Assembly: GCA_900552015.1 (NCBI GenBank) | Contig: URXY01000002.1 | Span: 1-64,000, forward strand | Origin: an uncultured Eubacteriales bacterium | Lineage (GTDB): Bacteria > Bacillota > Clostridia > Oscillospirales > Oscillospiraceae | DNA length: 64,000 bases | Direction: 5' to 3' | In this document: positions 16,002 to 23,964 of the stretch, in pieces | Position numbering within the stretch: the first letter of the stretch is position 1 | How the letters are laid out: each line of letters begins with the position of its first letter | Made by a program: the position numbers and the translations under genes | The notes under the pieces: generated by a model | Told to the model about the DNA's origin: nothing | Seen by the model: only the letters and a program-made list of their open reading frames with translations | The model's database searches: none

Positions 16002-17323
16002 TCAAAAAGTTGCGCAGCCGCTTCATCCGCATCACGATGCTCTCCGTTACGGCGGTCATGCTGCTGCTGACCGTCATCCTGAACACGGCAAACTATATCT
16101 CGACCGATTTCGACCTGAAGCAGACGCTGACGCTCATCTATGAAAACGCCGGCGCCATCCCCAATGAGCGCTTTACCCCACAGGGGGATGCGAACGCACC
16201 GTCGCCGCCCGATGATGCCGCCGACACCCATATCCCGCCCAACGGTTCGGACGATTCGCAGACGCCGCAGGCCCCGCCCAATGACAAGGTCGCGCGGCGC
16301 GAGGGACCGTTTACCGCGGAAACACCGTTTTCCACGCGTTTTTTCGTCCTGCGCTACACCTCCGACGGCACGCTGACACAGGAAGATCTCGACAGTATCG
16401 CCTCTGTTACGGCGGACGACACGCAGGAGTACCTCTCCGCCGCGCTTGCGCACGGCGCGGGCTACGGCTATTATAAAAACTACCGTTTTTTCGCCGCGCA
16501 GACGGATGACGGAGAAAACATCGCCATCTTCCTCGACAGCTATCAGGAGCTGCGCGCGATGCGCACAGTGCTCGTCTGGTCGCTTATCGCGGACGCAGCG
16601 TGCATCCTGCTCGTCTTTCTGCTCGTCGTGCTGCTCTCGCGCCGGGCCATCGACCCCGTGGTGCGCAGCGCCGAGCAGCAAAAACAGTTCATCACCGACG
16701 CGAGCCACGAGCTGAAAACACCCATCACGGTCATCGCCACGAGCCTCAAGGTCCTCGAAATGGAGACCGGCAAGCAGAAGTGGATCGACAAGGCGATGGC
16801 GCAGACGGAAAAGCTCACTTCACTTGTCAACTCGCTCGTCACCCTCTCGCGCATGGATGAGGAGGATTCGCCGCTTAAAATGGAGGACTTTCCCGTGAGT
16901 GATGCCGTGAGTGAAACGGCGGAGTCGTTCCGCGAGCTGGCCGAGTCGAAGGGTCACGCGCTCATGCTCTCCATCGCGCCGGACCTCACCTACCGCGGCG
17001 ATGAGTACGCCGTGCGCCAGCTCGTGTCCATTCTGCTCGACAATGCGGTGAAATACGCCGCGGAGGGCTCCCCCATCACTGTGTCGCTCGAAAAGGCGCG
17101 GCGGGGCGTCGTGCTGCGCACGTCGAACGGCTGCGAGACAATGGAGGGCATCGACACTGGTAAGCTCTTCGACCGCTTTTACCGCGCGGATGCGTCGCGT
17201 TCCTCGGGCGGCGGCTTCGGCATCGGTCTTTCCATCGTGCGCTCGATCGCCGAGGGGCATCATGGCTCCATCGGCACCAGTGTGAGCGGCGGAACGATTG
17301 AATTCACCGCCGAGCTCAAATAA
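15998..17323 (+). CDS. Sensor histidine kinase
   Basis: 441 residues. Two membrane helices (around 10-30 and 190-215) flank an extracellular domain with a Pro/Asp-rich linker and the sequence GYGYYKNYRFFAAQ. H-box DASHELKTPITVI, N-box LLDNAVKYA and G-box GGGFGIGLSIV are intact; there is no clear HAMP domain between helix 2 and the H-box. ATG 15998 follows GGAGG and overlaps the regulator stop. The signal sensed is unknown; the partner genes suggest envelope or phosphate/polyphosphate status. Confidence 0.92.
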   Translation: MIKKLRSRFIRITMLSVTAVMLLLTVILNTANYISTDFDLKQTLTLIYENAGAIPNERFTPQGDANAPSPPDDAADTHIPPNGSDDSQTPQAPPNDKVARREGPFTAETPFSTRFFVLRYTSDGTLTQEDLDSIASVTADDTQEYLSAALAHGAGYGYYKNYRFFAAQTDDGENIAIFLDSYQELRAMRTVLVWSLIADAACILLVFLLVVLLSRRAIDPVVRSAEQQKQFITDASHELKTPITVIATSLKVLEMETGKQKWIDKAMAQTEKLTSLVNSLVTLSRMDEEDSPLKMEDFPVSDAVSETAESFRELAESKGHALMLSIAPDLTYRGDEYAVRQLVSILLDNAVKYAAEGSPITVSLEKARRGVVLRTSNGCETMEGIDTGKLFDRFYRADASRSSGGGFGIGLSIVRSIAEGHHGSIGTSVSGGTIEFTAELK

Positions 17324-17334
17324 GCTTTCGGCAA

Positions 17335-17368
17335 AAAACGCTTCGCAGAAGCTCTGCGAAGCGTTTTT
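17335..17368. terminator. Bidirectional terminator
   Basis: Near-perfect stem (about 12 bp) with A-run and T-run, between the kinase gene and the convergent LysR gene. Confidence 0.85.
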
Positions 17369-17373
17369 CTGTG

Positions 17374-18258
17374 TTAAAGGGACTTTTCCCCGCCCGTGAC
17401 GGTCTCGACGGCGCAGGCGATGAACTTCTTCGCTGCGGGCGAAGCCTCCCGGAGTGACGGGACCGAAATGCCGAGCGTGACGAACTGCGGCGGGTCGAAG
17501 GGGACCTCAGCCACCGTGCCGCTCCATTTGCGCGAGATGAGCCGCTGGTTAAAGCTGATGCCGAGCCCCGCTTCGACCATGTTGTAGGTCGTGAAGCCGT
17601 CGCGCGTCGTAAAGCAGGTGTCCGGATGCAGGTCGTAGGCCGCGAGCAGGCGGTCCTGATCGGTGTCGTGATTGGGCGAGGTGTGGATGAACGGCTCGTC
17701 CTGCAGGCGCATAAGCGGAAAGGAATCCGCCTTTGTCAGCTCGTGCTCGCGCGGCAGCCACGCGACCAACTCGTCGCGAAAAACGGGCAGCCAGTCGTAT
17801 ACGTCTGTGTTTGGCTTTGCACCGAAGCAGCAGTCGACGGACCGTTCGCTCAGCCAGCGGGCCATTTCCAGGTTGCCGCCCTCCTGCATCCGCATGGTCA
17901 CGCCCGGATAGCGGGCACGGAAGGCGGTCAGTATCTTCGGCATCCAGAGCGCAGAAATGCTGTAGTAGCAGCCGATGGTGAGAGCCCCTCTGACCACGCC
18001 GCCGATCTCCGCGCCGAACTGCTCGGCGTTGCGGTGTGCGCGCACGATCTCGCGCAGGAGCGGCAGCATGAGCTTGCCGTTCTCCGTGAGCTGCACGCCC
18101 TTTTTGCTGCGGAGGAACAGCGGAAAGCCGAGTTCCTCTTCGAGTGTGCCGATCATGCGCGTGATACCCGACTGCGTGTAGCCCAAAAGCTCCGCCGCAG
18201 CCGTCAGGCTCCCCTGCTCGGCCGCAGCCAGAAACGCTTCACATTTGACTGCTTCCAT
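17374..18258 (-). CDS. LysR-family regulator
   Basis: 294 residues. N-terminal helix-turn-helix (FLAAAEQGSLTAAAELLGYTQSGITRMIGTLEEELGFPLF) and a C-terminal effector-binding domain of the periplasmic-binding fold. Divergent from the threonine-aldolase-like gene, with a palindrome in between, so it likely controls that gene and itself. Confidence 0.92.
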   Translation of the reverse strand: MEAVKCEAFLAAAEQGSLTAAAELLGYTQSGITRMIGTLEEELGFPLFLRSKKGVQLTENGKLMLPLLREIVRAHRNAEQFGAEIGGVVRGALTIGCYYSISALWMPKILTAFRARYPGVTMRMQEGGNLEMARWLSERSVDCCFGAKPNTDVYDWLPVFRDELVAWLPREHELTKADSFPLMRLQDEPFIHTSPNHDTDQDRLLAAYDLHPDTCFTTRDGFTTYNMVEAGLGISFNQRLISRKWSGTVAEVPFDPPQFVTLGISVPSLREASPAAKKFIACAVETVTGGEKSL

Positions 18259-18273
18259 TTCCGCCTCCTATCC

Positions 18274-18288
18274 ATGATATAATATCAT
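18274..18288. promoter_or_regulatory. Palindromic LysR operator candidate
   Basis: Perfect 7-nt arms (ATGATAT / ATATCAT) around one central base. It sits 22 nt upstream of the -35 of the plus-strand promoter, the usual activator position, and over the start region of the lysR transcript. Confidence 0.6.
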
Positions 18289-18310
18289 AGTTTTCATTTC
18301 AAATCACCGC

Positions 18311-18339
18311 TTGCGTCATGGATGTTCTTATCATACAAT
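18311..18339 (+). promoter_or_regulatory. Promoter for the threonine aldolase gene
   Basis: TTGCGT at 18311, 17-nt spacer, TACAAT at 18334-18339, about 50 nt before the start codon. Confidence 0.6.
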
Positions 18340-18389
18340 ACGCTGTAGAAACCGTCAATCCTGTTTTTGGTAAGGAGAGAAAAAGAACC

Positions 18390-19457
18390 ATGGAACAGCG
18401 TATTTCCTTTTCCTGCGACTATATGGAGGGAGCACATCCAACCATTTTACAGCGTCTTATCGAGACGAATTTTGCCCAAATGCCGGGCTACGGCGCGGAC
18501 GACTACTGCGAGTCGGCGCGTGAGAAAATTCGCGCGGCCTGCGGCGCACCGAACGCCGAGGTCCATTTCCTTGTCGGCGGTACGCAGACGAACGCGACCG
18601 TTATCGACGCACTGCTGCACTCCTATCAGGGCGTCGTCGCGGCGGACACGGGCCACATCAGCGTGCACGAGGCCGGCGCCATCGAATTCGGCGGCCACAA
18701 AGTGCTGACGCTGCCGCACAGGAACGGCAAGATCAGCGCCGAACAGATCGCATCGCTGTTGCGCGTTTACGAAGAGGACGTGAACCATGACCACACGGTC
18801 ATGCCGGGCATGGTCTACCTCTCCCAGCCGACGGAGTACGGCACGCTCTACTCCCGCGAGGAGCTCTCTGCCATCAGCGCCCTCTGCCGCGAAAAGCACC
18901 TGCCGCTCTACGTAGACGGCGCGCGCCTTGCCTACGCGCTCGCCTGCCCCGAAAACGATGTGACGCTCAAAGACATGGCCGAGCTGTGCGATATCTTCTA
19001 CATCGGCGGCACGAAATGCGGCGCGCTGCTCGGCGAGGCGGTCGTCATTCCCCAGCCGGGGCTCATTCCACACTTTTTCACCATCATCAAGCAGCACGGC
19101 GCGCTGCTCGCCAAGGGGCGGCTGCTTGGTCTCCAATTCGACACGCTCTTCACCGACGGGCTCTATCAGCGCATCGGCGAAGCGGCCCTCCGCGCGGCGG
19201 AGGATATCCGCACTGCACTGCGCGCAAACGGTTACCAGCTCTGCTTTGCGTCACCCACGAACCAGACTTTCTGCCTCGTTGACCGCGAGCAGATGGAAAA
19301 ACTGCGTGAATATGTGGACTTCTCGCAGTGGGAGGTCTACGACGAAATGCACACTATCATCCGCTTCGCCACGAGCTGGGCGACAAAAGACGAGGATGTG
19401 CGCACCCTGTGCCGCATCCTGCGCGACTGTGCCGCGCGTGAAAAAGCGGCCTCCTAA
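18390..19457 (+). CDS. Threonine aldolase / beta-eliminating lyase family protein
   Basis: About 355-residue PLP enzyme of fold type I. ATG 18390 follows AAGGAGAG. Features: NFAQMPGYGADDYCESARE, FLVGGTQTNATVIDALL, VDGARLAYAL (PLP-binding Asp) and the Schiff-base Lys in YIGGTKCGALLGEAVV. It probably cleaves L-threonine or L-allo-threonine to glycine and acetaldehyde; related beta-eliminating lyases cannot be excluded. Divergent from the LysR gene. Confidence 0.82.
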   Translation: MEQRISFSCDYMEGAHPTILQRLIETNFAQMPGYGADDYCESAREKIRAACGAPNAEVHFLVGGTQTNATVIDALLHSYQGVVAADTGHISVHEAGAIEFGGHKVLTLPHRNGKISAEQIASLLRVYEEDVNHDHTVMPGMVYLSQPTEYGTLYSREELSAISALCREKHLPLYVDGARLAYALACPENDVTLKDMAELCDIFYIGGTKCGALLGEAVVIPQPGLIPHFFTIIKQHGALLAKGRLLGLQFDTLFTDGLYQRIGEAALRAAEDIRTALRANGYQLCFASPTNQTFCLVDREQMEKLREYVDFSQWEVYDEMHTIIRFATSWATKDEDVRTLCRILRDCAAREKAAS

Positions 19458-19470
19458 AAGCTGTGACAAA

Positions 19471-19503
19471 AGAGCCTTCACCGTGCGGTGAAGGCTCTTT
19501 TCT
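19471..19503. terminator. Bidirectional terminator
   Basis: 12-bp perfect stem with 4-nt loop, flanked by A and T runs, between convergent genes. Confidence 0.88.
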
Positions 19504-19519
19504 TTTGAATTTTTGTGAT

Positions 19520-20803
19520 TCAGTTCTTTTTCATCATCTGCTCGTCCTGCTGCAAAAGCTGCTGCGTGATGATATCGAGCTGCCGGTGCTTGGCCATGCG
19601 GTCGGCGATGTTGTTCTGCACCAGTTCGGTCTCCTGATGGCCGCGGAAGGACAGCTTGAGCAAAATCGGCGTTAAGATCGTGCCGCAGACGACCGTGATG
19701 ACGACCGGCGTCATCATCGCGGGCGACAGCACACCCATCGAAAGGCCGCGGTTGGCGACGATCAGCGCGACTTCGCCGCGGCAGGCCATGCCCACGCCGA
19801 CCTGGATGCTCTCGCGCGTGGTGAACTGGCACGCCTTGGCGCCAAGGCCGCAGCCGAGCAGCTTTGAGACGATCGAGACGAGCAGCAGCAGAACGGCAAA
19901 GACGACCATGCCGCCCGTCAGGCCCGTGATCTGCACGTTGATGCCGATACTCGCAAAGAAGACCGGCGTGAGGAGAAGATACCCGAGGGGGTTGTACTTC
20001 GTCTGAATGTAGGTGCCCTTGGGCGTGCACGCGACGGCAAGGCCAGCAGCGTAAGCGCCCGTGATATCAGCCACGCCGAAAAACTCCTCCGCGCAGTAGG
20101 CCATCACAAGGCACAGGACAAAGGCGAACACGGAGTTGCGGTGGCTGGCCCAACCGTGCTGGCGCTTGAGCATCCAGCAAAAAATGCGGTTCGCGCCAAA
20201 GCCGACCACAAAGGCGAAAACAAAGAAGCCAACGATTTTCAGGAGCACCATGCCGATGCTCTCGTCGCCGCCAGCGAGGCTGCAAACGAGCGTCAGGGCG
20301 ATCAGGCCGAGCACATCGTCGATGAGCGCGGCGGCCAAAATCGTGTTGCCGACCTTGGTCTCGAGCTTTTTCATCTCCTTGAGGGTCTCGACCGTGATGC
20401 TCACGGAGGTTGCCGTCAGGATGGTGCCGATAAAGATGTTCTCAATGAAGCCGGTGCTCTCGATGAGGCCGAGCTCGTCCGCGCCCCAGGCAAGCGCCGT
20501 ACCCATGAGAAACGGCACGACCACGCCGAGGACCGCGACCATGAAGCCCGCCTTGCCGCTGTGCTTGAGCTCGTTGATGTCCGTCCCCATACCGGCAGAG
20601 AACATCAGCACGATGACGCCGAGCTCGCTGAGCTGCTTGGTAAACTCCGTTTCCGAAAGAAGGCCAAGGCCCGCGGGGCTGAGCAGAAGGCCCGCAATGA
20701 GCGCGCCCACGACCTGCGGCATCTGGAACTTCTGCGCGACAAGGCCCAGAAGCTTCGTGCTCAGCAGGATCAGCGCAAGATCCAGCAAAAAGTGATACGA
20801 CAT
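19520..20803 (-). CDS. CPA2-type cation:proton antiporter
   Basis: 427-residue integral membrane protein with about 12 helices and KefB/NapA-like motifs: FQMPQVVGALIAGLLLSPAGLG, VIVLMFSAGMGTDINELKHSGK, ATSVSITVETLKEM and ALIDDVLGLIALTLV with the paired Asp of the ion site. The C-terminal ~50 residues are polar, with no TrkA-N domain. GGAGGGAGT precedes the ATG. Unlike the antiporter at 8515, I see no riboswitch in its leader. Confidence 0.9.
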   Translation of the reverse strand: MSYHFLLDLALILLSTKLLGLVAQKFQMPQVVGALIAGLLLSPAGLGLLSETEFTKQLSELGVIVLMFSAGMGTDINELKHSGKAGFMVAVLGVVVPFLMGTALAWGADELGLIESTGFIENIFIGTILTATSVSITVETLKEMKKLETKVGNTILAAALIDDVLGLIALTLVCSLAGGDESIGMVLLKIVGFFVFAFVVGFGANRIFCWMLKRQHGWASHRNSVFAFVLCLVMAYCAEEFFGVADITGAYAAGLAVACTPKGTYIQTKYNPLGYLLLTPVFFASIGINVQITGLTGGMVVFAVLLLLVSIVSKLLGCGLGAKACQFTTRESIQVGVGMACRGEVALIVANRGLSMGVLSPAMMTPVVITVVCGTILTPILLKLSFRGHQETELVQNNIADRMAKHRQLDIITQQLLQQDEQMMKKN

Positions 20804-21117
20804 GATACTCCCTCCACATACTCTCTCATAAAATTCCTAACTCATTTCGCGAGGCTCTATTCTATCTTCTTTTTTTCTTTTTTCAACCGTTAGAATAGAC
20901 AAGGAAATGGGCAAATTCTTTCATTTCTATGAGAGAAGTGCAATAAATCCTTCATTTTCACTGTAAAGTTCGCGTTAATATCATTTTTTCTCCGTTTGGC
21001 TGTGGTTTTTCCCGCGCAAAGGACATAAAAAAGAGAGGGAAAAGATCGAGTTCAGGATAAAATGTTAACCGCGCCATGCAGGGAAAAAGCCCACATAGCG
21101 CGGTCATTATGGTTTTT
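20804..21117. other. Intergenic region with an imperfect hairpin
   Basis: No gene seen. A bulged inverted repeat at about 21070-21108 (ACCGCGC...GCGCGGT) lies downstream of the ogt gene and could end its transcript, although no clean U-run follows. Confidence 0.4.
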
Positions 21118-21651
21118 TCACAGCGCGGTCCCTTTTTTCGGGACGAAAAGGCGACTCATATCCGCTCCTTCAAGCGTCAAGAGCTTCACCTTGCGCTCGA
21201 TACCACCGGCGTAGCCGGTCAGGCTGCCGCTCGCACCGACGACGCGGTGGCACGGCACGATGACGGAAATGGGGTTATGCCCCACTGCACCGCCCACGGC
21301 CTGTGCGGACAGATGTGCTCTTCCCTGCTGCGCGGCAAGGGCCGCAGCGATCTCACCGTAGGTCGTGGTCTCGCCATAGGGAATGCGCAGGAGCCGGTCC
21401 CACACAGCTTTTTGAAATTCCGAGCCCTGCGGATGGAGCGGCGGCAGAAAGTCCGGCGCTTCTCCGCTAAAATAACAGTCGAGCCAGCGTTTGGCTTCAG
21501 CCAACACCGGCGTCTCGCGTTCGGTACAGTCTTTGGGAAGCGTGCGGGCAAAATACTTCTGTCCCTCAAACCACGCGCCGGTCAGGCCCACCTCATCGGC
21601 TGCGAGCAGGAGCTCCCCGAGCGGAGCCGTATAGGTCTGTAAACAGGTCAT
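21118..21651 (-). CDS. ogt: Methylated-DNA--protein-cysteine methyltransferase
   Basis: 177 residues. The active-site PCHRV (Cys acceptor) is in ISVIVPCHRVVGASGSLTGYAGG, preceded by the HTH region FQKAVWDRLLRIPYGETTTYGEIA. It removes O6-alkyl groups from guanine by suicidal transfer. Starts 4 nt after the alkA-like gene, forming an alkylation-repair operon. Confidence 0.95.
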   Translation of the reverse strand: MTCLQTYTAPLGELLLAADEVGLTGAWFEGQKYFARTLPKDCTERETPVLAEAKRWLDCYFSGEAPDFLPPLHPQGSEFQKAVWDRLLRIPYGETTTYGEIAAALAAQQGRAHLSAQAVGGAVGHNPISVIVPCHRVVGASGSLTGYAGGIERKVKLLTLEGADMSRLFVPKKGTAL

Positions 21652-21655
21652 CGTT

Positions 21656-22303
21656 TTATCCCTTCACTTTCTTCTGCGGTGCGGGGTCGGTGAGCTCCGG
21701 TATCGCGCCGCCGGACACCGCCCAGAGGTACAGGCTCGCCACGCTGCCGTAGGGGTGAAAGCGGCGGCGGTAGCGTGCAAAGCGTTCACGGTCGATCTCA
21801 CGGTGGCGGTAGACCATGCGCAGTCCGCGCCGGATGGCGAGATCGTCATAACTCAGAATATCGGGCCGCTGCATGCAGAAGAGCAGGATCATCTCCGCCG
21901 TCCACACGCCGATGCCCTTGAGCGACGAGAGCGCGCGGATAGCATCCTCATCGTTCATATGCCAGACGGCATCAAGGTCAAACGCGCCGCTCCGGACCTT
22001 TTCGGCCAAGTCTGTGATATACTCCGCCTTGCGAAAGGTCATGCCGAGCGACTTAAGCGCGGGCACGCCCGCAGCGAGGACCGTCTCGGCGTTCACCTCG
22101 CCAAGCGTCTCGCGCAGCCGCCGCCAGATAGTCTCCTGCGCCTTGGTCGTGATCTGCTGGCCGACGATATGGTGGACGACAGAGGAAAAGAGGTCCGTAT
22201 CCACCACGCGCTCGACTCTGCCGACGCGGTCGATGATCGCCCCGAGGCGCTTATCCTTCTTTTTCAAATAAGAGAGCTCCGTCTCCCCGTAGGCAAAATA
22301 CAT
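21656..22303 (-). CDS. alkA: DNA-3-methyladenine glycosylase II (AlkA-like)
   Basis: 215 residues. HhH-GPD core: helix-hairpin-helix LKGIGVWTAEMILLF, with catalytic Asp in ILSYDDLAIRRG. The N-terminal part (VHHIVGQQITTKAQETIWRRL) matches the family. It lacks the N-terminal TBP-like domain of E. coli AlkA, as is common in Firmicutes. It excises alkylated bases and is co-transcribed with ogt. Confidence 0.92.
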   Translation of the reverse strand: MYFAYGETELSYLKKKDKRLGAIIDRVGRVERVVDTDLFSSVVHHIVGQQITTKAQETIWRRLRETLGEVNAETVLAAGVPALKSLGMTFRKAEYITDLAEKVRSGAFDLDAVWHMNDEDAIRALSSLKGIGVWTAEMILLFCMQRPDILSYDDLAIRRGLRMVYRHREIDRERFARYRRRFHPYGSVASLYLWAVSGGAIPELTDPAPQKKVKG

Positions 22304-22347
22304 ATCTCGTCTTCTCCCTGCTATTTTTTAAATGAATGCCCCCTGCA

Positions 22348-23201
22348 TCACAGCACGATGGTATGCGGCCGTACTGCGGGGTCGTGGTTTGCAAGCGAAG
22401 CGACGCAGTTTTTATCGAGACTCTGCTCGCGTATCCACCGGAGCGACCTTTTCTGTTCGGTCCTGTCGTCGGCAATGCCGGAAAGGACGAGGTCTTCCCA
22501 CGACTTTTTTGCATACCCGCCGTCGGCATAGAGCAGGACGAAACGCCCGTCACGCCCTGTGACCTTCAGCGCGCACTGTCCTTTTGCGTGGCCGGGGATA
22601 TTGACCATGACAAGGCTGCCGTCTCCGAAGACGTCATAAGACTTGCCCGCAGGGCCGTCGCTCCCGTTCCATCGAAAAGCTGCAAGCTTCGTTCCCCGCC
22701 ACCACTTCGCGCAGTAACGGATACGGTTCACGGGAGAACCGTTTTCTGCAAAGCGCAGCTCCTCCTCGGAAACGAGCAGCTTCTTCGCACCTGCGACCAG
22801 ACTGAGACCATTCGCATGATCGCAGTCGAGATGCGAGAGCAGCACAAGGTCAAGGTCCTCCGGTGCGATGCCGAGCGCGGCAAGCTGTTCGTCGATGGCC
22901 TCACCTCTTCCGACAAGGCCCTGATTTGTGAGGTACAGCGGCAGTGAACCGAGCGAACCTATCTGCGCACGGCGGTCAAAAACGCCGCGCGGGCTCATCT
23001 CACGGTGCCAGCCGCAGTCGAAAAGCACCTTGCCGTGCTCCCCTTCGATAAGATAGGCCGAAACAGGCAGCCACAGCCGCTCGGACTTTTTGCGAATATG
23101 CCTGAGGCTTTGAGCGCACTGCAGTGTTCACCGCCGAACAGCAGTGCCGACGCAACGCACACTTCACCGGTGTGGAAAATGCGGATGGTGGTCTCCTGCA
23201 T
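22348..23201 (-). pseudogene. Metallo-beta-lactamase-fold hydrolase, frameshifted
   Basis: The C-terminal ~226 residues form a metallo-hydrolase of the AHL-lactonase-like group, with the metal motif SHLDCDHANG and a later NIPGHAKGQ. The N-terminal ~45 residues (MQETTIRIFHTGEVCVASALLFGGEHCSAL) lie in another frame starting at 23201. The frames meet at a run of five T (five A on the coding strand) at 23087-23091; one more A would restore AKKSERLWLPVSAYL. So it is a one-base deletion or a sequencing error in a homopolymer. If real, translation from the internal start near 23028 would lack the first strand. Confidence 0.75.
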
Positions 23202-23293
23202 ATCAATGCCCTCCCTGTGTTAACTGTCGCAGGTCAACTATAGCATTCCGCCGTACAGAATGCAACCGGCCTGCACTTTTTGCTCCACCTATG

Positions 23294-23317
23294 AAAAAAG
23301 CGGTGCCGCAGCACCGC
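23294..23317 (-). terminator. Terminator of a lost gene
   Basis: Perfect 7-bp stem with TGCG loop followed by six T on the minus strand, 11 nt after the stop of the gene remnant at 23328. Confidence 0.75.
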
Positions 23318-23327
23318 ATGATCGATA

Positions 23328-23462
23328 TCATCCCTCGCGTCCGAGTCTATCTGCGAATACAGCCCTCACCTCTGCATCCGGAGGCAGGCTGTCGCTGATA
23401 CCGCGCAAGCAGTTAGTGTTGTCTAACTCAAGCCCTTTTGAAAAGCCGCCCAAGGCAGCTTT
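23328..23462 (-). pseudogene. C-terminal gene remnant
   Basis: 45-codon open stretch ending SDSLPPDAEVRAVFADRLGREG then stop, with no start codon or RBS and an in-frame stop directly upstream. Codon use is protein-like and a terminator follows, so it is probably the tail of a gene cut by the rearrangements at 23.4-23.9 kb. Parent gene not recognised. Confidence 0.45.
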
Positions 23463-23521
23463 TCAATTTATCCTGCTGTCCCGCTTGCCGTCGGGATAGG
23501 TCGTTAGCAATCATTTCAATA

Positions 23522-23562
23522 ATGAAATATCCTGAAACTGTCGAAATTTCAGGATATTTCAT
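23522..23562. repeat. Perfect hairpin, 16-bp arms
   Basis: Arms 23522-23537 and 23547-23562, 9-nt loop, AT-rich, next to the transposase remnant; possibly a paired IS end or MITE-like unit. Confidence 0.7.
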
Positions 23563-23686
23563 GGACTGTGTTGATGAAAAAGATACCATTTTGAATGAGC
23601 GATACAATACCAAACGACCGCATCGAACATTGAAAAATCTAACACCATGCCAGATGGAAGAAAACTTCAGCAAGAACGACAGCTGA
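23560..23686 (+). pseudogene. IS3-type transposase C-terminal remnant
   Basis: Ends with ERYNTKRPHRTLKNLTPCQMEENF, the C-terminal integrase-core signature (YNxxRPHxxLxxxTP) of IS3-family OrfB. Only about 40 codons remain; the DDE core and orfA are missing. Confidence 0.65.
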
Positions 23687-23820
23687 GACATCTGTGTTCG
23701 AACCACCTTATCTTTTCGTTTTCTACCTCGATTTGAAAAGGTTTGAATTTGAGCGTCTCATATTCGCTTTGGTATAATGTCTTCAAAAACACTGTCATAC
23801 CAAGGCCTTCGAGGTACAAA

Positions 23821-23875
23821 ATGACCCTACTCAATCCGCAAGTCTCATCAACTTGTTCGAATTGAGTAGGGTCAT
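23821..23875. repeat. Perfect inverted repeat, 15-bp arms
   Basis: Arms 23821-23835 and 23861-23875 around a 25-nt loop; no U-run. Confidence 0.7.
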
Positions 23876-23922
23876 TCGACCGGCAGGAGTTCGACGACCT
23901 GAACGCGTTGGTATGCGGATAG
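23874..23922 (+). pseudogene. Fragment of a mobile-element gene (FDRQEFDDL)
   Basis: About 38 nt nearly identical to codons 12-25 of the fragment starting at 27097, here encoding FDRQEFDDLNALVCG then stop. The match begins at the edge of the 15-bp inverted repeat and ends before the 19-bp hairpin. Confidence 0.5.
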
Positions 23923-23963
23923 GAAAGATAGATGGAAACCGGTTGGTTTCCATCTATCTTTCC
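23922..23963. repeat. Perfect hairpin, 19-bp arms
   Basis: Arms 23922-23940 and 23945-23963, loop GGTT. It lies just past the AI-2E-family gene stop and could block RNA 3' decay or terminate, though no U-run follows. Confidence 0.75.
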
Positions 23964-23964
23964 T

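Noticed and set aside
21070..21108. Possible riboswitch after the second antiporter
   Set aside because: Only a bulged hairpin downstream of ogt; no known aptamer motif and wrong position for the antiporter leader.
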